Assembly (NCBI GenBank): GCA_050952845.1
Contig: JBMNLP010000001.1
Location: 2,790,001 to 2,854,000 of the forward strand
Reading direction: 5' to 3'
DNA: 64,000 nt
Source of the DNA: JAGVSV01 sp050952845
Lineage (GTDB): Bacteria; Bacillota; Clostridia; Christensenellales; Aristaeellaceae
Part shown: positions 8,681 to 17,034 of the stretch, piece by piece
How the letters are laid out: every line of letters begins with the position of its first letter
How positions within the stretch are numbered: position 1 is the stretch's first letter
Program-made: the position numbers and the translations under genes
The notes under the pieces: model-generated
What the model was told of the DNA's origin: nothing
Database searches by the model: none
Seen by the model: the letters and a program-made list of their open reading frames with translations, nothing else

Positions 8681-9376
8681 ATGTTCAAACACAGCGACAA
8701 CACCGTTCCGGCCGCCAACCAACTGCCAGCTGACGCCCGCATGCGCGGCGAAGGCGAAGGCAGCCCGCGCGTGCTGTTCCTTGGAAATTCCATCACTCTC
8801 CATTGGCCCGCGCCTGACATTGGCTGGCATGGCGATTGGGGCATGGCTGCCAGCCGGCAGGAAAACGACTATGTGCACGTCTGCATGCGCCGTCTGCGCG
8901 CCGTGTATCCGCAAGCCGGTTGGCGCATCGGCGCGCTGGCCGACTGGGAGCGCGCCTTCTGGACGGATGAAGCGGTGCTGAAGGATTTTTACCCCCTGCG
9001 CGACTGGCGACCGAACTATATCTTCTACGTCATCTTAGGAGCCAACACCCCAGAAAGCGAGCTGGATAAGCACGATTTTGCGCAGCACTACCGCAGGATG
9101 ATCCGCTTTTTCAACCCCGAACGCGACGCAAAGGTCATCGTGACGGACATGTTCTGGGCTTGCCCCGCCAAGGATGAAGCCATCCGCGCCGCCGCCGAGG
9201 CGGAGGGCGCCATCCTGGTTCCCATGGGTGACCTGGGTGCAACAGCGGAGATGATGGCGCTGGATGAATATGAGCACCGCGGTGTCGCCGGCCATCCCGG
9301 CGACAGGGGCATGGAAGCCATCGCCAGCCGGCTGCTGGCAGCGGCAGGCTTCCCTCTGTTAGCCAATGCAGAGTGA
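8681..9376 (+). CDS. SGNH/GDSL-family hydrolase
   Basis: 231-residue esterase-like protein, probably cytoplasmic (no signal peptide). Block I FLGNSIT carries the nucleophile Ser37; block III is LGAN at 119-122; block V is GVAGHPGDRGM with His205. The Asp usually three residues before that His is Val here, so the triad may be completed differently. AAAGGAGG precedes ATG 8681. Proteins of this type often deacetylate sugars, which would suit the glycan genes around it, but no partner is fused or overlapping. It follows the broken transporter by 20 bp, so the two may once have formed an operon. Confidence 0.85.
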   Translation: MFKHSDNTVPAANQLPADARMRGEGEGSPRVLFLGNSITLHWPAPDIGWHGDWGMAASRQENDYVHVCMRRLRAVYPQAGWRIGALADWERAFWTDEAVLKDFYPLRDWRPNYIFYVILGANTPESELDKHDFAQHYRRMIRFFNPERDAKVIVTDMFWACPAKDEAIRAAAEAEGAILVPMGDLGATAEMMALDEYEHRGVAGHPGDRGMEAIASRLLAAAGFPLLANAE

Positions 9377-9400
9377 CCCGTAATCAAGGGCTCCACGTTA

Positions 9401-9429
9401 TTCTCAAACCCATGGGGGTATGATATAAT
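9401..9429 (+). promoter_or_regulatory. Probable promoter of the DUF1934 gene pair
   Basis: TTCTCA (9401-9406), 17 bp, TATAAT (9424-9429). The start would be near 9436, a few bases before the GGAGG of the gene at 9452. Confidence 0.5.
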
Positions 9430-9451
9430 CAAACCGGAAGGAGGTGGCTGC

Positions 9452-9889
9452 ATGAGAAACAAGCCCGTGCTGCTAACCGTGACAGGCGTTTCGTCCAACC
9501 GCGGCGAGGAGGACGACGCCATGCGGCTGATTACCGTGGGCACGCTGTCCGGCGCACAGAACAAATGGAAGCTCCGGTATGAGGAGTCTCAGGCCGACTC
9601 CAGCGAAAAGCACCGCATCACCATGACCATGAATGACGGTGTGGTCACCATGAAGCGCGACGGCGTCTACGGCACCAACATGGTGTTCCAGAAAGGGCGC
9701 CGCTTTGAAAGCAGCTACCAGACGCCGTTTGGCACCTTCGATATGGGGATTTTCCCCACGCATGTCAACTACAAAGTGGATGAGGCCGGCCAGGGCGAAA
9801 TATCCCTGCGCTACCAGTTAGACATCCAGGGACAATACACATCGGTGCACGACCTGCGCATCGACTTCGCCGCCAGCAAACGCCCATGA
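9452..9889 (+). CDS. DUF1934 domain protein (YwiB-like beta-barrel)
   Basis: 145-residue cytoplasmic protein that matches the DUF1934 pattern throughout: VLLTVTGVSSN at the start, a strand with KLRYEES, MTMNDGVVTMKRDG, FEYxTPxG-like SSYQTPFGTFDMGIF, and the closing SLRYQLDIQGQYTSVHDLRI. The fold is a small lipocalin-like barrel; its ligand is unknown. AAGGAGG precedes ATG 9452. The stop overlaps the start of the next gene (ATGA), so the two are translationally coupled. Confidence 0.9.
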   Translation: MRNKPVLLTVTGVSSNRGEEDDAMRLITVGTLSGAQNKWKLRYEESQADSSEKHRITMTMNDGVVTMKRDGVYGTNMVFQKGRRFESSYQTPFGTFDMGIFPTHVNYKVDEAGQGEISLRYQLDIQGQYTSVHDLRIDFAASKRP

Positions 9890-10386
9890 GCGTGCTGGCC
9901 CCCTTCCGGGAAGAGGTCGCGTCCGCCATCATGACGCCCTGTCTCGTCGCGCGCGACCGGACGGGGCGTTCGCTTTTTATCAGCGACTATCCCCGCAGGC
10001 TGCCGCAGCACGAGGCGACGCACATCGATACAGCGCTCCGCCGCCTGGGTTGGCAGGTTGACCGGGGCGATGACAGCCTGGCGCGCCTGGACTGGACGCC
10101 CGCGCGGTATGCCGGGTATTTCGACGCATTGCCCCACGCCAGCCTGCCTGCGCCCCGCGAGGACACCTTCCTGCTATGGGGCGTTGCCGGCGCCCTGCTG
10201 CGCCACGACACCCCTGCCCACAAGCAGGATATCTCGGTGCTGCGGCAAACCCTGCTGCTGGTTGACACCGGCCAGATACGCCAGCTTCACACCCTGCTGT
10301 CCCGTGCCTTAGCCCTTGCACTGCGACAAAAAACACCCCCGCCATCCGCAGCCGTCAAACTCCTGATCGCTCAAAACCTGCTGTAA
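9886..10386 (+). CDS. Hypothetical protein coupled to DUF1934
   Basis: 166 residues, not recognised. It starts at ATG 9886 inside the stop of the DUF1934 gene, so it is almost certainly translated with it. Features: an Arg/Asp-rich N-terminal half with FISDYPRRL and RRLGWQVD, and an Ala/Leu-rich C-terminal half (VAGALLRHD, ALALALRQK) likely to be helical. No signal peptide or membrane span. Codon use matches its neighbours. The size of the reading frame and the overlap support a real gene; no function can be given. Confidence 0.7.
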   Translation: MSVLAPFREEVASAIMTPCLVARDRTGRSLFISDYPRRLPQHEATHIDTALRRLGWQVDRGDDSLARLDWTPARYAGYFDALPHASLPAPREDTFLLWGVAGALLRHDTPAHKQDISVLRQTLLLVDTGQIRQLHTLLSRALALALRQKTPPPSAAVKLLIAQNLL

Positions 10387-10408
10387 CCCTTCCCCCTTAT
10401 TTCCTTCT

Positions 10409-10446
10409 CACTACCCACTGCTCACTGCCCACTGCCCACTGCCCAC
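10409..10446. repeat. Short tandem repeat
   Basis: A 7-bp unit (CTGCCCA) is repeated several times, the first copies with one change, in the gap between the hypothetical gene and the UlaG-like hydrolase. It looks like replication slippage. Confidence 0.7.
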
Positions 10447-10467
10447 GACCCACACAAGGAGGCTCCC

Positions 10468-11112
10468 ATGCTGATCACCTACCACGGCCATGCCGAATTC
10501 CTCATCGAAACAGCCAACGGCTACCGCATCCTGACCGATCCTTACGACGCAAAAACCGGCTACCCCATGCGCAGCGTCGCCGCCGATGCCGTCACCATGA
10601 GCCACAGCCATGCCGACCATACGGAGGTCAGCAAGGTAAAGGGCAACCCCGTCCTCATCCGGGAGGCTGGCGCCCGTGCACCGGCAGCCGGCATCCACAT
10701 CAGGGGCATCGCTTCCTGGCACGACGACGCGCAGGGCGCCAAGCGCGGTCCCAACACCTGCTTTTTCATCCAAACCGAAGGGCTGACCATCGCCCACCTG
10801 GGCGACCTGGGCGAAATGCCGAACGAGCAGTTAGCCGAGGCGCTGAAAACCGCCGACCTCGTGCTGCTGCCGGTGGGCGGGCACTACACCATCGACGCCG
10901 AGCAGGCTGCCGCCATCGTGCGCGCTTCGGGCGCGCGCATCGCCATCCCCATGCATTATCGCAACAACTTAGGCGGCTACGATGTCATCGCCACCGTGGA
11001 CGGCTTTGCCGACCTGATGTCCCCGCCCGCGCCGTCCCGCCAGCCGCTGCTGCGCGTCACCAAAGAGGATTTGTCCGAGCAGCCCCGCTGTGTGATCCTG
11101 GATATCGTATAA
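10468..11112 (+). CDS. MBL-fold metal-dependent hydrolase (UlaG/UPF0173-like)
   Basis: 214-residue metallo-hydrolase. It begins MLITYHGHAEFLIET with ILTDPY, as in UPF0173 and UlaG-type proteins; the zinc motif is SHSHADH near residue 46; later ligands lie in HLGDLGE and IPMHYRN. AAGGAGG lies 8 bp before ATG 10468. No partner gene is coupled. Related proteins act on lactones (ascorbate-6-phosphate lactonase) or are uncharacterised. It converges with the UroD-like gene, with 5 bp between the stops. Confidence 0.88.
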   Translation: MLITYHGHAEFLIETANGYRILTDPYDAKTGYPMRSVAADAVTMSHSHADHTEVSKVKGNPVLIREAGARAPAAGIHIRGIASWHDDAQGAKRGPNTCFFIQTEGLTIAHLGDLGEMPNEQLAEALKTADLVLLPVGGHYTIDAEQAAAIVRASGARIAIPMHYRNNLGGYDVIATVDGFADLMSPPAPSRQPLLRVTKEDLSEQPRCVILDIV

Positions 11113-11117
11113 TCGGC

Positions 11118-12365
11118 TTATCCCATCAACCCCTCCGCTGTTTCAACGGCGATGGCTGCCCACTCAAACACGCGCTCCGGCTCATAGCGCACGGTGCTGA
11201 CGTCCTTCATGATCAATTCCGCCGGGCAGCCCCGAGCCTGTTCCAACATGGCGCCGATCTCCTCCCGCGCACGGCCGGGACGCCAAGTATCCTCGGCAAA
11301 TATGGCGGGGTTGGGTTTGAGAGACAAGACGTATTTCCCCTCGGTTTCCCGGGCAGCATGGCGCACATCTGCCCAGGGACTGATGGAAATTTTGCGGAGG
11401 TTGGGGATGCGTTTCAATATGTCGATTTTCTGGTGCAGCTGCTCGCAGCAGCCGTAATAGACAAGACCAAAGTGCTGCAACCATTCCAGCTCATATTTCA
11501 GGGAAAAGTCCCAGTGCATTTCAGGCGACACCTCGGAGAATATCTGCGCATTGCCGCAGCCCCACAGCTGATCCAAGGGCGCATTCAGGCGATGTCGGTC
11601 AACCGGCGCCAATGCGGCAGTGTATCCATAGCCACCTGAGCCGACGCGCGTGTTGTCGTTGTTGCTGGACCATAGGCCCAACTCGCTGTAGCGGCGCATA
11701 CGCACCAGGCTGGCATCCATAAAACGGCGTAGCATCGCCTCTATATATTCCGGTCGGTCCACCAGATCAGTCATGGCCTCGGTGACGCCGGTCAGGCGAA
11801 TCAGGTTATCCCATGGGGTAAACCAGTACCCCTTCACGCCCACCTGAACAACGGGCAGCACAGGCTCGAACACCTGCCGCGCCCAATCCAACTCCGCTTC
11901 TGTGCGCCGCTGGTCAATGGAGATGATGGGATCCTTAATCTTTTCAATGTCCTTTTCTTCAGCGATTTGGATATGAAAATGCCGGGACACAACGCCGCTG
12001 GCCGCATCAGTGCGCACAATGTCCACATCCTCTTCAATGCCAAAGCCGGAGTCATTGACCGCCACCGGCCATTCGATATGCCCGGAAACCACCATATGAC
12101 CCGGCAGGTGCCGCCAGCAATACAGCTCCTGCCGAAGCACCTGCTCCGCTCTTTTTGCCAGCGCATCGCGGCATTGCAGCGTTAACTCATCATTGTACGC
12201 CATCTCATGCCAGGGCAGCTCATTGATATAAACCGGAATCCTGCCGGGCACCAGGTCGTTGGCCTGCTGCCACAGCTCCGCATGAACCCGCTGGGCAGGC
12301 AACGCAGCGATGCGCGCTTTTTCTTCCGCCAATGCGCGGAGAATGTCCGCATCGTGTCGGTTCAT
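11118..12365 (-). CDS. Uroporphyrinogen decarboxylase-superfamily protein (copy 1)
   Basis: 415-residue TIM-barrel protein of the UroD/corrinoid-methyltransferase superfamily. Seen: a WRHLPGHMVVSGHIEWP N-terminal region, GFGIEEDVDI, VGVKGYWFTPWDNLIRLTG, FGLVYYGCCEQLHQKID and ISPWADV. Cys and His occur together in the YGCCEQLH strand, where UroD-like methyltransferases bind zinc. The heme-pathway signature of true HemE is absent and no corrinoid protein gene is near. GGGAGG precedes ATG 12365. It is the last gene of the transcript holding the two fucosidases. Such proteins are common in glycan-utilisation clusters of Bacillota; their role is unknown. Confidence 0.8.
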   Translation of the reverse strand: MNRHDADILRALAEEKARIAALPAQRVHAELWQQANDLVPGRIPVYINELPWHEMAYNDELTLQCRDALAKRAEQVLRQELYCWRHLPGHMVVSGHIEWPVAVNDSGFGIEEDVDIVRTDAASGVVSRHFHIQIAEEKDIEKIKDPIISIDQRRTEAELDWARQVFEPVLPVVQVGVKGYWFTPWDNLIRLTGVTEAMTDLVDRPEYIEAMLRRFMDASLVRMRRYSELGLWSSNNDNTRVGSGGYGYTAALAPVDRHRLNAPLDQLWGCGNAQIFSEVSPEMHWDFSLKYELEWLQHFGLVYYGCCEQLHQKIDILKRIPNLRKISISPWADVRHAARETEGKYVLSLKPNPAIFAEDTWRPGRAREEIGAMLEQARGCPAELIMKDVSTVRYEPERVFEWAAIAVETAEGLMG

Positions 12366-12387
12366 GGCAACCTCCCTATACGGGACA

Positions 12388-12426
12388 CGCCGCGCAGTTG
12401 TTCTCCGCGCGGCGCGTCCTTTTGAT
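12388..12426. other. Intercistronic hairpin
   Basis: A strong GC stem (GGACaCGCCGCGC against GCGCGGCGcGTCC) lies between the fucosidase and UroD-like genes. On the transcribed minus strand it has no U-run after it, so it is more likely an mRNA-stability or processing element than a terminator. Confidence 0.5.
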
Positions 12427-12440
12427 AAAAAACACAGGGG

Positions 12441-13757
12441 TTACAGCTTGTTGTCGCCGGCGATGTCCTGCCCGTAGTGCAGCTGGGGGTAGTACGAGGC
12501 AAACCGATAGCCCGGCAACCCGTCAAACTCCATGGCGATTACGGCGACGTTGTTGGTTTTATCCGGGGAAACCTTGGGCAAATTCTTCAGCAGGATGCGG
12601 TGCCCCTTGTGCTCAAATTGCACGGGCGTGCCATCCTTCAGCAGGTATACGCGTTTGGGCGCGCTGCGATAGCCGCCAATGGCCATCTCGCCGCCGGTGG
12701 GCCAGATCCAGTTCCACAGATACACAGTATTGCCCTTCATGGACGCCGTGCACGCGCCGTTGGTGCCAAACAGCTGGTCATGGCCTTTGCCGGGGCGCAC
12801 CATCCGCCCGTATGCTGCGTCGCCGTTCTCCTTCAGCCACTCACCCACCTTGGTAAGCGGCTCAATGGCATCCTTGGGCACCGATCCGTCGGGCGCCGGA
12901 CCGATGTTCAGCAGCAGGTTGCCGCCGCCGTGTGCGCAGGTCGCCAGCATTTTCAAGATACGCTGCGGGGTATAGGCATAGGGCAGCGCCTGCACTTCAT
13001 CGACATAGCCCCAGCTGATGTCGTTGAAGGTCATGCAGGCTTCCCAGTCGCGGTCCTCCGCAGTGAGGTGGCCTTCAGGCGTGCCAAAATCCTCAGGCAG
13101 GCGGCTGCGGTTGTTGATGATCAACCCGGGCTGCAGCTTCCGCATGCGCTGGTTGCGCGCCACGCTGTCCCAGCCCTCGGCATGCTCCATGGGCGCCGCC
13201 ACATCGTACCAGAGGATGTCGATTTTGCCGTAGTTGGTCAGCAGCTCTGTATTCAGCGCCTCGATATAGTCCAGGAAGCGCCGGCGCGCCTGCTCGTCGT
13301 AGGCGCAGCGTCCGCCATCGGGGTGGTGCCAGTCCATCAGGCTGGAATAGAAGCCGATTTTTAAATCAAATTCCCGGCAGGCGTCGACAAATTCGCGCAC
13401 GATGTCGCGTTTAGGCCCATAGTTGACGGAGTTATAGGGGTTGACTTTGGAGTCCCACAGGCTGAAGCCCTCATGATGCCGCGAAGTCATCACCATGTAC
13501 TTCATGCCGGCCTTTTTCGCCAGCGCCGCCCACTCGCGCGGGGCGCCCTCGCGGGGGTTAAAGGTGTCCGCCAGCTTTTCATATTCGGGGATGGGGATGT
13601 TTTCCAGCACCATGGCCCATTCGTTCCGGCCAATCTGCGAGTACAGGCCGTAGTGAACAAACATGCCAAAGCGCGCTTCGCGCCACCATGCCATCCGCTC
13701 GTCGCGCGTGGCGTCGGTCCAAGCCGTGTAATCTGCATGGCACATCAGTTGATCCAT
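12441..13757 (-). CDS. Alpha-L-fucosidase, GH29 (copy 1)
   Basis: Retaining fucosidase that releases terminal L-fucose from glycans. 438 residues, no signal peptide, so probably cytoplasmic. FGMFVHYGLYS, MVMTSRHHEGF (substrate His pair) and KIDILWYD match GH29; the likely nucleophile is Asp185, with Tyr where Phe is more usual. HGGGNLLLNIGP closes the barrel. The C-terminal ~110 residues form the beta-sandwich. GGAGG precedes ATG 13757. It lies 33 bp after the second GH29 and before the UroD-like gene. Import by a separate transporter would be needed. Confidence 0.93.
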   Translation of the reverse strand: MDQLMCHADYTAWTDATRDERMAWWREARFGMFVHYGLYSQIGRNEWAMVLENIPIPEYEKLADTFNPREGAPREWAALAKKAGMKYMVMTSRHHEGFSLWDSKVNPYNSVNYGPKRDIVREFVDACREFDLKIGFYSSLMDWHHPDGGRCAYDEQARRRFLDYIEALNTELLTNYGKIDILWYDVAAPMEHAEGWDSVARNQRMRKLQPGLIINNRSRLPEDFGTPEGHLTAEDRDWEACMTFNDISWGYVDEVQALPYAYTPQRILKMLATCAHGGGNLLLNIGPAPDGSVPKDAIEPLTKVGEWLKENGDAAYGRMVRPGKGHDQLFGTNGACTASMKGNTVYLWNWIWPTGGEMAIGGYRSAPKRVYLLKDGTPVQFEHKGHRILLKNLPKVSPDKTNNVAVIAMEFDGLPGYRFASYYPQLHYGQDIAGDNKL

Positions 13758-13790
13758 TGCAATGCCTCCATTTCTTTTATAGCCATGGTA

Positions 13791-15041
13791 TCATAGCCTG
13801 TCCAGGGTATCAAATTCGATCCGCTCGTCTGCTAACTCCATCTCGATGACACAGTTGGGAAAGGCGGCATCCCGCTCGGGCAGCTCGGTGATAAACCGCG
13901 CCACACCGCTGGCGGTGGTCATGCGCTGCTCAAAGTCCAGCGCCTCGCCCGTCGCCAGCAGGCGCGCAGCTTTTACCCTGGTTTTCACACAGGGCAGCAC
14001 CACTTGCGTGCGGCCATCCAGTATATGAGCATACAGGCGGTAAGGGCGGCTGGTGAAGTTACACCAGCGGATTTCATAGGGAAACAGGGGCGTCATATCA
14101 GTCGCGTACAGAGCGTCAGCATGGGCTTTGACATACTGCCCGAATGTTTTCAGGATATCGATGCTGGGCTGGGGGATGACGCCATATCGGTCCGGGCCGA
14201 CGTTCAGCAGGTAGTTGCCGCCGCGGCTGTTGATGCGCGTGAAGATGTCCACCAGCGTGCCGGGGGATTTCCAGTTATGATCGTGCGTTTTAAAGCCCCA
14301 GGTATCGTTCAGCGTGGCGGGCACCTCCCAGTCCCCCGGAAAGGGCAGCGCAGGCAGGAAGTTGTCGCCAGTGCTCATATACTCGCCGATCCGGTTGCCG
14401 ATGCGGCCGCTGACGATGCACTCGGGCTGAATGGCCTTGACGGTGTCAAACACACGCTTGCTCTGCTCGTACGTCATGGACATGGGGGTATCAAACCAGA
14501 TCAGCCCGATGTCGCCGTACTGGGTCAGCAGCTCGCGCACCTGCGGGATACACTTGTCCTCTAAGTACTGGTCGAAATCCTTCTCATCATCAGGCTTGCC
14601 GTAGCCAAGGCCGTTGGGTTCATCCCAGTCCTGCGCCTGAGAGTAGTAAAAGCACAGCTTGATGCCGGCCTTCCGGCAGGCGGCAGCTAACTCAGCCATG
14701 GGGTCGCGCTTAAAGGGCGTGGCGTCGACGATGTTATACTTTGAGCACTTGGAATGATACATCGCGAAGCCGTCGTGGTGCTTGGCGGTAATCACCAGGT
14801 ACTTCATGCCGGCGTCCACCGCCACCTGCATCCACTGCTCGGCGTTGAACTGCACGGGGTTGAACTGCGCTGCCAGCTTACGGTAGTCCGCCACCGGGAT
14901 CTCCAGGTGCTTCATGATCCATTCCCCGATGCCGGGCGTCTGCCTGCCCTGCCATTCGCCCGCCGGAATGGCATACAGCCCCCAGTGGATGAACATGCCC
15001 AGCTTCGCATCCTTCCACCACTTCTGTTTGGTATCCTTCAT
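13791..15041 (-). CDS. Alpha-L-fucosidase, GH29 (copy 2)
   Basis: 416-residue GH29 enzyme without a signal peptide. FIHWGLYAIPAGEW, VITAKHHDGFAMY and GLIWFDTP are canonical; the likely nucleophile is Asp184 in WFD. SRGGNYLLNVGPDRYG follows. ATG 15039-15041 is chosen because AAGGAGG lies 9 bp upstream; an earlier TTG is too close to it. It follows the CcdA-like gene by 41 bp and precedes the other GH29 by 33 bp. The two copies differ strongly in sequence and length, so they probably cut different linkages rather than being a recent duplication. Confidence 0.94.
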   Translation of the reverse strand: MKDTKQKWWKDAKLGMFIHWGLYAIPAGEWQGRQTPGIGEWIMKHLEIPVADYRKLAAQFNPVQFNAEQWMQVAVDAGMKYLVITAKHHDGFAMYHSKCSKYNIVDATPFKRDPMAELAAACRKAGIKLCFYYSQAQDWDEPNGLGYGKPDDEKDFDQYLEDKCIPQVRELLTQYGDIGLIWFDTPMSMTYEQSKRVFDTVKAIQPECIVSGRIGNRIGEYMSTGDNFLPALPFPGDWEVPATLNDTWGFKTHDHNWKSPGTLVDIFTRINSRGGNYLLNVGPDRYGVIPQPSIDILKTFGQYVKAHADALYATDMTPLFPYEIRWCNFTSRPYRLYAHILDGRTQVVLPCVKTRVKAARLLATGEALDFEQRMTTASGVARFITELPERDAAFPNCVIEMELADERIEFDTLDRL

Positions 15042-15082
15042 GATCAACAACCTCCTTATGGTGTATTCGTATTATGATAGCC

Positions 15083-16528
15083 TTATAGCCACATAACCAG
15101 CATCACCGCGGCAAACAGCATCGCAGTCGCCCATTTTACCAGCGGCATTCTGTCCGCCAACAGCCTGGACAGGGCGTTGACCGTCGTGCCCCGCGCCGCC
15201 AGCGCCGTCAGCAGCGCCGAGGGCAGCAGAAACGCCAGGCAATACAGCACCAGCATCATACCCATAGCCGCAGGTTGCACACCCTGGTTAATGGCGGTGA
15301 GCAGCGTTGCCAGGTATACCTGCCCGGAGCACAGAAACTCCACCGACGCCACCAGTGCTCCCAGCAACACGACCGATACATGCAGCTGCCACCCGCCCCG
15401 GGACAGCATGCTCTGTATCCGCTGGTGCAGAAACCGCCGGGCGCCCCGGGGCAGCTGGTTTCTGATCGTGCCCCCGGCAGGCCTGCGCGCAGCCAGCGCG
15501 TCCGACATGTTCAGCACGATCAGCACCGCGCATACCGCCGTCAGCAGCAGCTTGAGAAGCAGAGGCAGCCAGGCCAGGTCCAGCGCTGTGAACAGGCTGT
15601 AAAACGCCAAACCAATCAGCAGATAAACCGCCAGCTTGCTGATCAGGTACAGCACCGCATACCGGACGACGCCGCGCCCCGAGGACACCAGCACCGTCAC
15701 AAAGAACAGCAGCATCGACAGCGCACAGGGATTTAAGCCGCCAATCAGCCCTGCCGCCAGCGTGCCAGCCCAGCTCAGCGCCGACAGGTCAGCCTGCCGG
15801 GACACCGCCCCGGCAGCCCCCACCGCCTCGCCCCGCTGCAGCCGGAGCAGCAGCCCGCGCTCAATGGCATCGGCGCCTGAAAGGTAGCTGTCCCTTAAGA
15901 ATACGATGGGCGCCGTGCGCTTTTTATCAGGCACATTGAACCTGTCAAACAGCGCCTGGGCTGTGCCCAAATCGCTCCCGATGTCGATGGCGATCACCTC
16001 CACCGGCGACGCAAACTCATATGCTCCGCGCGTCACCTGCACGCTGTCCGGCAGCGCGTCCAGCGCCGCTTTTGCGCGCGCGCAGCTTTCACATGCCGTG
16101 ACGTACAGGTAGTGGACGCGGCTGGTCAGGTCATCCGCCTGCCCGGTAAAATCGGCGGGCATGGCGCTGCGTATTTTGGTGGCGCCGGCGTAATAGACGC
16201 CGTCCACCACCACAAAGGGGACCAGCCGCTCCGCTTCCGGTACGCCCAGCCGGTCGCAGGCTTCGGCAAACAGCCGCCTGCCCGGCTCCCGGGCTACATT
16301 AAAGCCCTCAAAGCGATAATCCGCCATCTGCCGCCCGGTGAGCAGCGGAAACTGCTCCATGAACTCCTGTTCGGGCTGGCAGCTGTCGCAGTAGTTTTCG
16401 TAATAATATTCAATGGCAGGCCGCTCGTCAGCCGCAGCGGCTACCGCTCCAAAAGACAGCAGCACAGCAAAGCACAGCGCAGCCAAAACCCCAACCCGTC
16501 TGGTCATCCATCCATTTCTCTGTTCCAT
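15083..16528 (-). CDS. CcdA/DsbD-like membrane protein with two thioredoxin-like domains
   Basis: Membrane thiol-disulfide carrier, 481 residues. Layout: signal or anchor segment (about 11-33), a first thioredoxin-like domain with CDSC (Cys47, Cys50), a second with ACESC (Cys146, Cys149), then six or so membrane helices from residue 253. The membrane half carries the paired CcdA cysteines in GLNPCALSM (Cys268) and EFLCSGQVY. CcdA relays electrons from cytoplasmic thioredoxin outwards, so the two outer domains are the likely acceptors. The start is uncertain: AGAGG lies about 20 bp before ATG 16528, and a later ATG at codon 8 is possible. It is the first gene of the fucosidase transcript, an unexpected pairing. 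Confidence 0.85.
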   Translation of the reverse strand: MEQRNGWMTRRVGVLAALCFAVLLSFGAVAAAADERPAIEYYYENYCDSCQPEQEFMEQFPLLTGRQMADYRFEGFNVAREPGRRLFAEACDRLGVPEAERLVPFVVVDGVYYAGATKIRSAMPADFTGQADDLTSRVHYLYVTACESCARAKAALDALPDSVQVTRGAYEFASPVEVIAIDIGSDLGTAQALFDRFNVPDKKRTAPIVFLRDSYLSGADAIERGLLLRLQRGEAVGAAGAVSRQADLSALSWAGTLAAGLIGGLNPCALSMLLFFVTVLVSSGRGVVRYAVLYLISKLAVYLLIGLAFYSLFTALDLAWLPLLLKLLLTAVCAVLIVLNMSDALAARRPAGGTIRNQLPRGARRFLHQRIQSMLSRGGWQLHVSVVLLGALVASVEFLCSGQVYLATLLTAINQGVQPAAMGMMLVLYCLAFLLPSALLTALAARGTTVNALSRLLADRMPLVKWATAMLFAAVMLVMWL

Positions 16529-16600
16529 TCATGCCCCATGCCGATACAACCTCTTTCCTGATATGCGGGAGATTCAATTCAGGCAAATACCGTCGACAGC

Positions 16601-16629
16601 AATATAGCACGAATGACACCGGTTCGCAA
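16601..16629 (-). promoter_or_regulatory. Probable promoter of the ccdA-fucosidase operon
   Basis: Minus strand: TTGCGA (16624-16629), 17 bp, TATATT (16601-16606). The start would fall near 16595. It diverges from the ABC-F promoter, about 40 bp away. Confidence 0.5.
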
Positions 16630-16669
16630 CACCAGCGTTTCTTAATACACAATGAGCGCAAACGCCCCC

Positions 16670-16698
16670 TTGACACCACCCGCAGCAAAAGCTATGCT
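16670..16698 (+). promoter_or_regulatory. Sigma-A promoter of the ABC-F gene
   Basis: TTGACA (16670-16675), 17 bp, TATGCT (16693-16698). The transcript would start near 16705 and carry a leader of about 330 nt before the ABC-F start at 17035. Confidence 0.8.
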
Positions 16699-16728
16699 AA
16701 ACGCAGCTTTTCGGAAGGAGAAACACGG

Positions 16729-16749
16729 ATGCGCAGCACCTCTCGTTAA
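16729..16749 (+). CDS. Six-codon leader peptide MRSTSR upstream of the ABC-F gene
   Basis: ATG 16729 follows GGAAGGAGAAACACGG, an excellent ribosome site, and reads Met-Arg-Ser-Thr-Ser-Arg-stop (TAA). It begins about 24 nt into the predicted transcript. Short leader ORFs before antibiotic-induced ABC-F and erm genes act as ribosome-stalling sensors (known for such genes). That role is inferred from position only. Confidence 0.55.
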   Translation: MRSTSR

Positions 16750-16845
16750 CCGCGTCACCTGCCAGCCGGGTAACTCATACAAAAATTCATTTGTCCTTTG
16801 CAACGCAAATAGAGGATAAAAACGCATTTTCACGCTATTGTAATC

Positions 16846-17015
16846 GTTCCCGGCGGCATGTACGGCGGGAACGCGGGCATTCCATGAGTAGGAGCTTGCC
16901 CCATGCGAATGGAATGCCTACCTCTTAGTTTTCGCGGCTGTGCCGAAGGCACAGCGAAAACTGCAACCCGGTGCGAAACGTGTTTCGCACCGAGGGCGAT
17001 CCGGATGGATCGCCC
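16846..17015 (+). promoter_or_regulatory. Five consecutive hairpins in the ABC-F leader
   Basis: Stems: 16846-16872 (GTTCCCG arms); 16876-16918 (10-bp arms GGCATTCCAT); 16927-16962 (17 bp with one bulged G); 16970-16991 (10-bp arms GGTGCGAAAC, 2-nt loop); 16994-17015 (GGGCGATCC arms). None is followed by a U-run, so no simple terminator is visible. The last stem ends close before the GGGAGG of the ABC-F gene. An attenuator or a cluster of inserted palindromic units are both possible. Confidence 0.6.
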
Positions 17016-17034
17016 TGACGGCATGGGAGGCAAT

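Noticed and set aside
10409..10446. CRISPR-like repeat
   Set aside because: The unit is only 7 bp with no spacers: a simple tandem repeat.
12388..12426. Terminator between fucosidase and UroD-like gene
   Set aside because: The U-run lies on the non-transcribed side; on the minus-strand RNA the stem is followed by mixed sequence.
16903..17034. 44-codon N-terminal extension of the ABC-F protein
   Set aside because: It is coded by palindromic leader sequence, has no ribosome site and no homology; GGGAGG precedes the ATG at 17035.
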